From contig JAZNXS010000037.1 of NCBI GenBank assembly GCA_045594025.1, positions 1 through 29,510 on the forward strand: DNA of 29,510 nt. The letters are read 5' to 3'. The first letter of the stretch is position 1. The number at the start of each line of letters is the position of its first letter. The position numbers were made by a program, and so were the translations under genes. The notes below the pieces were generated by a model that worked only from the letters and a program-made list of their open reading frames with translations, had not been told where the DNA came from and ran no database searches. The stretch comes from Scatosoma sp045594025 (GTDB lineage Bacteria; Bacillota; Clostridia; Christensenellales; Borkfalkiaceae). Below are positions 1 through 6,948 of the stretch, in pieces.

Positions 1-43
1 TAATTGCTTATATTTAGACAATTTATTTATTTAATATAAAAAT

Positions 44-82
44 AAAACATCTATTAAGATTTTTGTTCCTAATAGATGTTTT
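44..82 (-). terminator. Intrinsic terminator of the ppa operon
   Basis: A perfect 13-bp stem (44-56 paired with 70-82) encloses a 13-nt loop. Read on the minus strand it is followed by an AT-rich tract beginning TTATTTTTATATT. It lies 25 bases past the pyrophosphatase stop codon, so it most likely ends the seven-gene operon that starts near 5978. Positions 1-43 are AT-rich and show nothing else. Confidence 0.85.
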
Positions 83-107
83 ACATTTTTGTTCAATTTA
101 CTACAAT

Positions 108-650
108 TCATTTCTTCTTGCGTTCTTTTACTATTTCCTTATATGCGTTAATACACTTTTCAATAATCTCCATCGCCTCGTCACGGTGGCAAATCTCTTT
201 GACTGTCGTTTGTTTATGCTCCAACGATTTATAAACCTCAAAAAAGTGCATCATTTCCTCAAAAACATGTTTTGGCAGTTCCTGAATATCATAATAGGTA
301 TTATAGGTCGGATCCCCAAATGGAATGGCAATTATTTTTTCGTCAAGCGAGCCGCCGTCTACCATCTTGATTACCCCGATTGGGTAACACTGGACAAGTG
401 TACAAGGATAAATCGTTTCCCCGCCCAAAACCAACACGTCCAACGGATCCCCATCGTCTGCATACGTCCGAGGAATAAACCCGTAATTCGCTGGATAAAC
501 CGTCGAAGTGTACAATACTCTGTCCAATTTCAAAAGCCCTGTTTCTTTATCCAATTCATATTTTGCCTTACAGCCCTTGGGTATTTCTATAAACACCTCA
601 AAGCGCTTTGTCGTAATGCGTTCAGGATTCATATCGTGCCAAATATTCAT
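108..650 (-). CDS. ppa: Inorganic pyrophosphatase (family I, soluble)
   Basis: The 180-aa product hydrolyses pyrophosphate to orthophosphate in the cytoplasm with Mg2+ and drives biosynthetic reactions forward. The family I signature D-G-D-P-L-D is at residues 66-71, which supply metal ligands. The substrate-binding stretch IEIPKG is at residues 21-26. Length matches bacterial family I enzymes of about 170-180 residues. It is the last gene of a minus-strand operon and is separated from the upstream HAD gene by 17 bases. The candidate ribosome site AAAGGA is rather far (about 13 nt) from the ATG. Its position after MgtC and two HAD phosphatases gives the operon a phosphate and magnesium flavour, though that link is inference. 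Confidence 0.96.
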   Translation of the reverse strand: MNIWHDMNPERITTKRFEVFIEIPKGCKAKYELDKETGLLKLDRVLYTSTVYPANYGFIPRTYADDGDPLDVLVLGGETIYPCTLVQCYPIGVIKMVDGGSLDEKIIAIPFGDPTYNTYYDIQELPKHVFEEMMHFFEVYKSLEHKQTTVKEICHRDEAMEIIEKCINAYKEIVKERKKK

Positions 651-667
651 AATCTGTTTTCTGTCCT

Positions 668-1441
668 TTAATCTAAAATATCCCCAACACCGTTTAATAC
701 GTATTTGGGCTGATACGGGAACTTTGACAAATCATCTTGTTTTGTAACCCCGCTTAACACCAATACCGTATCGATATTCGATTCAATCCCCGCGATGATG
801 TCCGTATCCATTCTATCCCCTATAAACGCAACGTCCGCGCTATGGCAACCGAGGGCTTTCAAGCCGTGACGAAGCATTAAAGGATTTGGTTTCCCAACAA
901 AATACGCTTTCTTTCCCGTAGCAATTTCAATGGGCGCGATAAGCGAACCCGTCGCAGGCATAATCCCCTTTTCCGTTACGCCTACCGTATCGGGGTTCGC
1001 GCCAATGAGTTTTGCACCTGCGCGTACAAGCTCAATCGCTTTTTCAATCTTTTCAAAGTTATACGTTCTCGTTTCGCCAAGTACTACGTAATCAGGGTTT
1101 ACATCGTTCATATAAATTTTTTTATCATACATCGCCTTTGTCAATGCGGCTTCCCCAATAACGTATGCGGTACAACCAGGCTTTTGCGTACTTAAAAATT
1201 CCGCCGTTGCCATCGCGCTTGTGTAAAAATGAGAAGCGGATACCTTCAAACCCATACGCTCGAGTTTCATAGACAGTTCATGCGGAGTACGTTCAGGGCT
1301 GTTCGTCAAAAAAATAAACTTTTTATCCTTTTCAATCAGCCAGTTTACAAATTCACGTACACCGTCCAAAATTTTATTGCCGTGATAAATCACGCCGTCC
1401 ATATCGCATATAAATGCTTTTTTGTTTTGTATTTCTGTCAT
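668..1441 (-). CDS. HAD-IIA (NagD-like) sugar/nucleotide phosphatase
   Basis: A 257-aa cytoplasmic HAD-superfamily phosphatase with the NagD-type cap. Motif I is DMDGVIY, with the nucleophile Asp13 and acid/base Asp15. Motif II is TN at 46-47, Lys184 is in GKP, and motif IV is GDRMDTD at 208-214. NagD-family members dephosphorylate small phosphoesters such as UMP, sugar phosphates, phosphoglycolate or glycerol phosphate; the substrate cannot be read from the sequence. A good ribosome site (AGAGG, 6 nt) supports the ATG at 1441. It sits 12 bases after the mgtC-like gene and before ppa. It is a paralog of the gene at 2132-2950 but diverged. Confidence 0.93.
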   Translation of the reverse strand: MTEIQNKKAFICDMDGVIYHGNKILDGVREFVNWLIEKDKKFIFLTNSPERTPHELSMKLERMGLKVSASHFYTSAMATAEFLSTQKPGCTAYVIGEAALTKAMYDKKIYMNDVNPDYVVLGETRTYNFEKIEKAIELVRAGAKLIGANPDTVGVTEKGIMPATGSLIAPIEIATGKKAYFVGKPNPLMLRHGLKALGCHSADVAFIGDRMDTDIIAGIESNIDTVLVLSGVTKQDDLSKFPYQPKYVLNGVGDILD

Positions 1442-1453
1442 AATAAACCTCTT

Positions 1454-2116
1454 TTAATTATCGTCATAACGTTCAATCGAACGTATGAATTTATGCGATT
1501 TCATAATTTCATCTAATGCCGTAGAAGAATACTCGATATCCGTATCTAAAATTGCTTGATAAATGAGCTCTTCCCCTTCACGCTCTACCACCAACCGATT
1601 GTATCTATCGATATCAAACAATTCTTTCACTTGCTCGCGCTCATTCGTATCTTGCACAAAAATAATCTTTATAGAATACATCTTTTTATGGCGAAAAATT
1701 TTTCTATGCAAGCACCATTGAATAAAAATCAAAATAAAGGTTGCGAGAATGGCAATCAACCATAAACCGCCTCCGCAAGCCATTCCGATACCCGCCGTTG
1801 TCCACACACCTGCTGCCGTCGTAAGTCCATGTACTACGTTTTTCTTGTAGACGATAATCCCTGCGCCTAAAAAACCGATACCTGCAACGATTTGCGCCGC
1901 TACACGAGCAGAATCCGCCTCTGCGTCAAATGCAAATTTTGAAATAATCATCATGAGCGCCGCGCCAAAAGATACAATGGTATGCGTTCTAATCCCTGCC
2001 TCTTTATCACGAAGCTTTCTTTCCAAACCGATAAAAAAGCCCAACAACGCCGCTAACAGTAAATCTATTCCCAGCCAAAGCTGGCTTACGTTCAAATATT
2101 CTAAAATCCTTTCCAT
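1454..2116 (-). CDS. MgtC/SapB family membrane protein
   Basis: A 220-aa protein with an N-terminal MgtC/SapB domain (about residues 10-140) containing four hydrophobic segments and the conserved GLERKLRDKEAGIRTH and GIGFLGAG-type stretches. A cytosolic C-terminal domain of about 75 residues follows, possibly ACT-like. Family members modulate membrane ATPase activity and help cells cope with low magnesium; most clostridial members are not characterised. It lies 15 bases after the HAD gene at 2132 and 12 bases before the next HAD gene, so it is surely co-transcribed. The ATG at 2116 is preceded by AGGGATGG. Function in this operon is unknown. Confidence 0.92.
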   Translation of the reverse strand: MERILEYLNVSQLWLGIDLLLAALLGFFIGLERKLRDKEAGIRTHTIVSFGAALMMIISKFAFDAEADSARVAAQIVAGIGFLGAGIIVYKKNVVHGLTTAAGVWTTAGIGMACGGGLWLIAILATFILIFIQWCLHRKIFRHKKMYSIKIIFVQDTNEREQVKELFDIDRYNRLVVEREGEELIYQAILDTDIEYSSTALDEIMKSHKFIRSIERYDDN

Positions 2117-2131
2117 TTTTCCATCCCTGCA

Positions 2132-2950
2132 TTACAGCAATAATTCTTTTACGTGATTGAGCAAAAACGTAGGTTTTTCAACCCCTTGCGCTTCGTTCAC
2201 TTCTGCCAAAGTTACTTCACCGCTTAAAACGCAAACGGTATCCACGCCTGCGTTATTTCCCGAAGCAATATCCGTATAACATCTATCCCCAATAACGACC
2301 GTTTCTTCGGGGTTTACTCTAAACTTTTTCATCACTTCAAAAATCACCGTCGGTTGCGGTTTGCCGATAAAAATCGGTTTTTTGCCCGTCGCACGTTCAT
2401 AGCTTTGACACATTGAACCACAATCAGGAATGTAGCCAAATTCCACGGGACAAACCCAATCGGGGTTGGTGGCATAATAGGGCAAATCGTGCAAAGTCAG
2501 CATTTTGGACGTGGTATACATCTTTTCGCCCGTTAATTCAGTATCGAACGCCACGACGATTGCCCCTGCATTGTCCGTATATTCCGTCGTAATATGTAAA
2601 CCGCTTGCTTTATATTCATCTACGAGCGATTTCGTGCCCTGCAAATAAATTAAATCATTTGCGTGCTTTTCTTTTAAAAGCATCAACATTGCCTGTGCAG
2701 ATGTAAAGAAATGCTCTGCCGTTACGTTTGTCAAGCCAAGGCGATGCAATTTCGCCACGTAGTCGGACACGGATTTAGAGGCATTATTTGTAATGAACAC
2801 ATACCTGCCCCCTTTGTTTTCGATTTTTTGTAACAATTCAGGAACACCCTCAAACAGATTATCGCCAAGATAAATCGTGCCGTCCATGTCGAATAAAAAC
2901 AACTTTTTATCCTTTAATCTCGTTGCGTCCCTGCCATAATAATCTTTCAT
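2132..2950 (-). CDS. HAD-IIA (NagD-like) phosphatase, second copy
   Basis: A 272-aa HAD-superfamily hydrolase of the NagD/AraL/phosphoglycolate-phosphatase group. Motif I is DMDGTIYLGD with Asp21 and Asp23. Motif II is TNN at 54-56, GKP is at 196-198, and motif IV is GDRCYTD at 221-227. It should remove phosphate from a small cytosolic phosphoester. It follows the DUF1667 gene by 9 bases, with an AGAGG ribosome site before its ATG. Placement directly after a glycerol-3-phosphate-oxidase-like cassette makes a triose or glycerol phosphate a possible substrate, because relatives such as AraL and mammalian PGP act on such compounds. This is inference only. Confidence 0.93.
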   Translation of the reverse strand: MKDYYGRDATRLKDKKLFLFDMDGTIYLGDNLFEGVPELLQKIENKGGRYVFITNNASKSVSDYVAKLHRLGLTNVTAEHFFTSAQAMLMLLKEKHANDLIYLQGTKSLVDEYKASGLHITTEYTDNAGAIVVAFDTELTGEKMYTTSKMLTLHDLPYYATNPDWVCPVEFGYIPDCGSMCQSYERATGKKPIFIGKPQPTVIFEVMKKFRVNPEETVVIGDRCYTDIASGNNAGVDTVCVLSGEVTLAEVNEAQGVEKPTFLLNHVKELLL

Positions 2951-2959
2951 ATCAACCTC

Positions 2960-3304
2960 TTAAAAGTTCCCCGTTACAATCAAATTTGCGTCGTCGCAAA
3001 TATTTTTCACAAGAACATCTCCCAAAGCAACGGGCATCTTGCAAGTCGTTTTGTTGATTGTTTGCATTACTTCAAAAATCGCGTCTTTGCGCACGGGTCT
3101 ATCCGTCTTTACAGGAATCATTTCCCCATTTTCCGCGCGAACGGTGGAAGTCACCACGCGTTTAGGGCATACCACTTCCGCTTCTGCGTAAATTTTACCG
3201 CGTGGGCAAGTATTCCCTTTTACGGAAATCACTACGCCGTTTTCCACTTCCACTTCGATTTCACAACCGATAGGACATTCGATACAAGTCAAATTCTTTT
3301 TCAT
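2960..3304 (-). CDS. DUF1667 protein, cassette 1
   Basis: A 114-aa protein of the DUF1667 family. Four conserved cysteines, Cys7, Cys10, Cys14 and Cys33 (C-x2-C-P-x-G-C followed by C-x-R-G-x-x-Y-A), look like a metal or Fe-S ligand set. In Bacillota such proteins are regularly encoded with GlpA-like and GlpB-like FAD proteins and are thought to be the third subunit of that complex. The start codon overlaps the upstream stop as ATGA at 3301-3304, with GGAGGTG 6 nt before it, indicating translational coupling. Its paralog at 9865-10224 keeps all four cysteines at identical positions. Confidence 0.92.
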   Translation of the reverse strand: MKKNLTCIECPIGCEIEVEVENGVVISVKGNTCPRGKIYAEAEVVCPKRVVTSTVRAENGEMIPVKTDRPVRKDAIFEVMQTINKTTCKMPVALGDVLVKNICDDANLIVTGNF

Positions 3305-4557
3305 TCTTGCACCTCCAACGAAACCTCAATTTTTCCGTCGATTTCAATAAATTTATTTTTGAGAAGCATCAGCGTTTCCATTTCCCCGGGCACAGCGATT
3401 TGCTTTTTCTTCTGTACCAAAATCTTATCGCCGCACTTTGCCGTAATCGTACAATTTTTAAAGGTGTTCGTCACGCGGAAGAATAATTTCACGTTCTCAT
3501 CCAAGTTCTTATCCAACTTTTGCGGACATACGTAGGATACATTTTTGCCGTTTGCAATTTCCACGTAATTATGTTCCGTTTTACCCTCTAAAACGTATTT
3601 CGCCGCATACCTGCCTGCCATCTCCGCCTCTTCGGATACAAAATCCACAAGGTCGTGCACCTGTAAAACGTTACCGCATGCGAAAATGCCTTCCTCGCTC
3701 GTTTCGCGCGTTTGGCTGACAACCGCACCACGCGTTTTGGGGGATAACGCTATCCCTGCTTCTTTTGTCAACTCGTTTTCGGGTATCAAGCCCACCGAGA
3801 AAAGCACGGTGTCGCAATCAAAATACATTTCCGTACCTGCAATCGGTTGTTTGTTTGCATCCACTTTGGAAACAACTACGCCCGTGACGCGCTTTTCACC
3901 TTCGATTTTCGTAATGGTATGATTGAGGTAAAGCGGAATATCAAAATCGTCCAAGCATTGCGCAATATTACGCTTTAATCCGCTGGAATAGGGCATAATT
4001 TCACACACGGCAAGTACCTTTGCGCCTTCCAAGGTCATACGGCGCGCCATAATCAAACCGATGTCGCCTGAACCGAGGATAACTACCTTTTTACCTGGCA
4101 TATACCCTTTAATATTGACGTATTTTTGCGCCGTACCTGCCGAATAAATCCCCGCTGGACGCGTACCTGCTACATTCAAAGCGCCACGGCTGCGTTCTCT
4201 ACAACCCATCGCCAAAATCACCGCTTTTGCTTGCAAAGTAAAGATGCCATTTTTTGTATTGATAGCCGTTATTTTCTTATCATTCGTCAAGGAAAGAACG
4301 GTCGTTTCCGTCCATACTTCAATTTTTCTTTCGCGAACGCCTTGCACAAAACGAGCCGCATATTCGGGCCCCGAAAGGCTTTCCTTAAACCTTGTCAACC
4401 CAAAGCCGTTGTGGATACATTGATTAAGAATACCGCCCATTTTGTCTTCGCGTTCCAAAATCAAAATATCTTTTGCGCCGTTATCATATGCAGAAATTGC
4501 CGCCGCAAGCCCTGCAGGGCCGCCACCAATTATCACAATATCGTACATGTTTTTCAT
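3301..4557 (-). CDS. GlpB-like FAD/NAD(P)-dependent oxidoreductase, cassette 1
   Basis: A 418-aa pyridine nucleotide-disulfide oxidoreductase-like flavoprotein. The FAD-binding Rossmann motif GGGPAGLAAA is at residues 11-20, and a second dinucleotide site GSGDIG is in the middle, typical of an NAD(P)H-binding domain. Conserved family stretches LNQCIHNGFG, MGCRERSRGA and FSVGLIPENELT are present. It probably transfers electrons between the GlpA-like subunit and NAD or another carrier. I chose the ATG at 4557 because it forms an ATGA overlap with the upstream stop and has GGGGGTG before it; a longer reading to 4677 has no family similarity in its extra 40 residues. It ends in another ATGA overlap with DUF1667. 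Confidence 0.93.
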   Translation of the reverse strand: MKNMYDIVIIGGGPAGLAAAISAYDNGAKDILILEREDKMGGILNQCIHNGFGLTRFKESLSGPEYAARFVQGVRERKIEVWTETTVLSLTNDKKITAINTKNGIFTLQAKAVILAMGCRERSRGALNVAGTRPAGIYSAGTAQKYVNIKGYMPGKKVVILGSGDIGLIMARRMTLEGAKVLAVCEIMPYSSGLKRNIAQCLDDFDIPLYLNHTITKIEGEKRVTGVVVSKVDANKQPIAGTEMYFDCDTVLFSVGLIPENELTKEAGIALSPKTRGAVVSQTRETSEEGIFACGNVLQVHDLVDFVSEEAEMAGRYAAKYVLEGKTEHNYVEIANGKNVSYVCPQKLDKNLDENVKLFFRVTNTFKNCTITAKCGDKILVQKKKQIAVPGEMETLMLLKNKFIEIDGKIEVSLEVQE

Positions 4558-5978
4558 TTCGTCACCCCCATTAAAAGGTCGGATCCTTTTCCGTTCTTTG
4601 TTACACTCGTCAAAGACATGCCCCTCTCTTTTGCAATCAATTCCGCTACATAGGGCTGACAAAAGCCACCTTGGCATCTACCCATACCAGAACGAGTTCT
4701 GCGTTTCACGCCGTCAATATCCTTGGCAGGAGGGTTTTCACGGATGGCACGTAAAATTTCACCTTCCGTTACCTGTTCGCAACGGCAAATAATTTTGCCG
4801 TAAGAAGGGTCTTTCTTTATAATTTCGTTCTTTTCTTCCATGGAAAGGTGTTTGAAGAAATAATCAGGCTTTCTCGTGCCGTTAAACGCCTCGTTCTTTT
4901 CAAGGCATACGATACCGCCGACAAGCGTTTCTACGACGTGCTTTGCAATCGCAGGCGATGCCGTCAAACCTGGAGACTCGATACCTGCACAGTGGATAAC
5001 CCCTTTTGCCGTCGTGCTTTCTTCAATAATAAAATCATGCTTATCCGAATACGCGCGCACGCCTGCAAACGACGTGATTGTATTGAAAAGTGGCGGATTT
5101 TTACACATTTGTCTTGCCTTTTCAATAACAAAAGCCAAACCGTTTGCGCTTGTTTCCGTGTCATCGTTTCCTTCATCCGCCGTAGGGCCAAGCAAAATAT
5201 TGTTATCTACCGTTTGCGTAACAAGAATACCTTTGCCGAGTTTCGTAGGGGTAAAGAACAAAGTGTGCGAAACAAAATCACCACTCTCTCTATCCAAAAG
5301 GATATATTCGCCCTTTCTCGCACCGATTTGGATATCGTCACCCACCATCTCTGCAATTTTACCGCTGTGCAAACCCGCGCAGTTGATAATAAGTTTCGCG
5401 CTAACTTCTTGACCGTCAGCCGATTTTATAAGATAACCCTTTTCCGTTCTTTCAATAGCGGTTACAGTAAAATCTGTTATCAACGTTGCGCCGTTGTCCA
5501 TTGCGTTGCCGATGGATGCAATCGTCAACTCGTAAGGGCAAACGATACCGCCTGTGGGCGCATACAACGCCGCATACGCCTTATCGGATATATTCTTTTC
5601 CATTTCACGAAGTCGAGGCTGATCGATGATTTCCAACCCTTCCACGCCGTTTACCTCGCCACGGGCTTTCAAATCGTTTATGGTTTTGAAATCTTCTTCC
5701 GAAAATGCAACCACCAAAGACCCGTTACGACGGAATTTAACGCCCAAATCCGCGCAAACGCTTTCCATCATTTGATTACCTTCTACGTTGAATTTTGCTT
5801 TCAAACTCCCCACAGCCGCGTCAAAACCTGCGTGAACAATGCCGCTATTTGCTTTGCTTGCACCCATCGCTACATCGCTTGCTTTTTCCAAAAGACAAAC
5901 ATTTAACTTGTATTTTGTCAATTCACGCAAAATAAGTCCACCAACGACACCGCCGCCAATTACAACCACGTCAAACAT
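4554..5978 (-). CDS. GlpA-like FAD-dependent dehydrogenase with C-terminal Cys cluster, cassette 1
   Basis: A 474-aa FAD-dependent protein of the glycerol-3-phosphate dehydrogenase / DAO fold (GlpA/LhgO-like). GGGVVGG near residue 8 binds FAD, and the DAO region spans about 1-365. A BFD-like [2Fe-2S] domain follows, with Cys398, Cys400, Cys435 and Cys440 (ICRCE and RCQGGFC). The likely reaction is oxidation of sn-glycerol-3-phosphate to dihydroxyacetone phosphate, with electrons passing to the partner proteins; the substrate could be another hydroxy acid. The ATG at 5978 has AGGAG 7 nt upstream, so a longer 11-residue extension is rejected. It is the first gene of the operon, read from the promoter at 6021-6048 and facing away from a DeoR regulator. 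Confidence 0.92.
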   Translation of the reverse strand: MFDVVVIGGGVVGGLILRELTKYKLNVCLLEKASDVAMGASKANSGIVHAGFDAAVGSLKAKFNVEGNQMMESVCADLGVKFRRNGSLVVAFSEEDFKTINDLKARGEVNGVEGLEIIDQPRLREMEKNISDKAYAALYAPTGGIVCPYELTIASIGNAMDNGATLITDFTVTAIERTEKGYLIKSADGQEVSAKLIINCAGLHSGKIAEMVGDDIQIGARKGEYILLDRESGDFVSHTLFFTPTKLGKGILVTQTVDNNILLGPTADEGNDDTETSANGLAFVIEKARQMCKNPPLFNTITSFAGVRAYSDKHDFIIEESTTAKGVIHCAGIESPGLTASPAIAKHVVETLVGGIVCLEKNEAFNGTRKPDYFFKHLSMEEKNEIIKKDPSYGKIICRCEQVTEGEILRAIRENPPAKDIDGVKRRTRSGMGRCQGGFCQPYVAELIAKERGMSLTSVTKNGKGSDLLMGVTK

Positions 5979-6020
5979 TTTTTTACTCCTATATTTCACT
6001 TGACTTTTCAATCTATTTTT

Positions 6021-6048
6021 ATTATACTAAAAATATAGAAACAAGCAA
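6021..6048 (-). promoter_or_regulatory. Sigma-A-type promoter of the region 1 operon
   Basis: On the minus strand TTGCTT (6043-6048), a 16-nt spacer and a perfect TATAAT (6021-6026) precede the GlpA-like gene. The -10 box ends about 40 bases before the ATG at 5978. This is the clearest promoter in the window and would drive the seven genes down to ppa. Confidence 0.75.
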
Positions 6049-6070
6049 AATGAAATAAATAATAAATTGC

Positions 6071-6102
6071 TTTGCACGCTAAAACGCATAAATGAGCGCA
6101 AA
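6071..6102. promoter_or_regulatory. Candidate operator between divergent genes
   Basis: An imperfect inverted repeat, TTTGCACGCT (6071-6080) and AGCGCAAA (6095-6102), lies just upstream of the -35 box of the minus-strand promoter and 35 bases before the DeoR gene. DeoR-family proteins often act at such inter-promoter sites. The left arm has two extra bases, so the call is tentative. Confidence 0.3.
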
Positions 6103-6136
6103 ACAATGATTATTTTCGTCAAAGTGAGCAAACATT

Positions 6137-6877
6137 ATGAAAACAACGCAAGAAAAGAAAGTTTTAGAAATTTTAGAAACACAACAGTATGCTTCCGTGG
6201 ATGACTTAGCCGTCTCTTTATGCGTTAGCACGTCTACCGTTCGCCGCGCCTTGGAAACCTTGCAACAAAAAGGCTTGGTAACGAGAACGCACGGCGGCGT
6301 TAAAATCAACAGCGATAACAATTTCTCGCCAAGTTTTACTTTCCGTATCCATCAAAATAGCTTTGAGAAGAAAAAAATTGCATTGTCTGCGATTAAACTC
6401 ATTAAAAATGGGGATATCATTTTTTTAGATGGCTCTACTTCCGCATTTTATATTGCGGAATATTTGAAGGAATTTGAAAATATACGCGTAATCACAAACG
6501 GCATTGATACTCTATCACTACTGTCTAAAAATAAGATTCTTGCCTACTCCACAGGCGGTCAGATTTCTACGGAAAACCCCTCCGTTTTGGTTGGTCGATA
6601 CGCCGAAGATATGATTTGTAATTTCCACGCCGATATTGCTTTTTTCTCCGCGCAAGCCATGGATAACGACGGGGAAATCTACGATTGTTTCGAGGATGAA
6701 ATCTTCCTTCGCCGCGCTATGATTAAAAATGCAAAAACGAAGGTGTTTCTTTGCGACAGCACCAAGATTGGAAAGACATCGCCCTATCACCTTTGCGACT
6801 TAAAATCTATTGACTATATAGCAAGCAACCAACCATTACCCAATTCCATTCCCAACGAAAAATGTTTAACCTTGTAA
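6137..6877 (+). CDS. DeoR/GlpR-family transcriptional regulator
   Basis: A 246-aa cytoplasmic regulator and the only real plus-strand gene seen. Residues 6-56 form the DeoR winged helix, including the recognition helix region STSTVRRALETLQQKGLV and the typical TRTHGGV wing. The rest is the DeoR sensor (ISOCOT-type) domain with LDGSTSAFYIAEYL, VITNG, STGG and the late D-S-T-K motif, which binds phosphorylated sugars or sugar alcohols in known members. It is divergent from the GlpA-like operon across a 158-bp gap, so it most likely represses that operon and responds to a phosphorylated metabolite such as glycerol-3-phosphate. The usual G-x-D-G-I motif of the sensor is replaced by SAQAMDNDGEI. 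Its ribosome site is weak (AAAGTGAG). Confidence 0.93.
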   Translation: MKTTQEKKVLEILETQQYASVDDLAVSLCVSTSTVRRALETLQQKGLVTRTHGGVKINSDNNFSPSFTFRIHQNSFEKKKIALSAIKLIKNGDIIFLDGSTSAFYIAEYLKEFENIRVITNGIDTLSLLSKNKILAYSTGGQISTENPSVLVGRYAEDMICNFHADIAFFSAQAMDNDGEIYDCFEDEIFLRRAMIKNAKTKVFLCDSTKIGKTSPYHLCDLKSIDYIASNQPLPNSIPNEKCLTL

Positions 6878-6899
6878 AAATAAACCCCGATTAGAAAAC

Positions 6900-6933
6900 G
6901 GCGGCTTTCGCGTTAAAATACACGAAAGCCGCC
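6900..6933. terminator. Bidirectional intrinsic terminator
   Basis: An 11-bp perfect GC-rich stem (GGCGGCTTTCG at 6900-6910 pairing with 6923-6933) has a 12-nt loop. The plus side is followed by TCTTATTTTAG and the minus side by GTTTTCTAATC. It lies between the convergent stops of the DeoR gene (6877) and the beta-helix protein gene (6949), so it can serve both. Confidence 0.88.
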
Positions 6934-6948
6934 TCTTATTTTAGTATA

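Noticed and set aside
4558..4677. N-terminal extension of the GlpB-like protein of cassette 1
   Set aside because: The extra 40 residues overlap the preceding gene and precede the FAD motif. The ATG at 4557 has a ribosome site and an ATGA overlap. Similar extensions at 5979-6011, 10225-10248, 11499-11519, 14105-14119 and 25390-25407 were trimmed for the same reasons.
4848..5906. A 352-codon open frame on the plus strand
   Set aside because: It is antisense to the GlpA-like gene, has low-complexity composition with no family motif, and no ribosome site. It is a shadow of the real gene.
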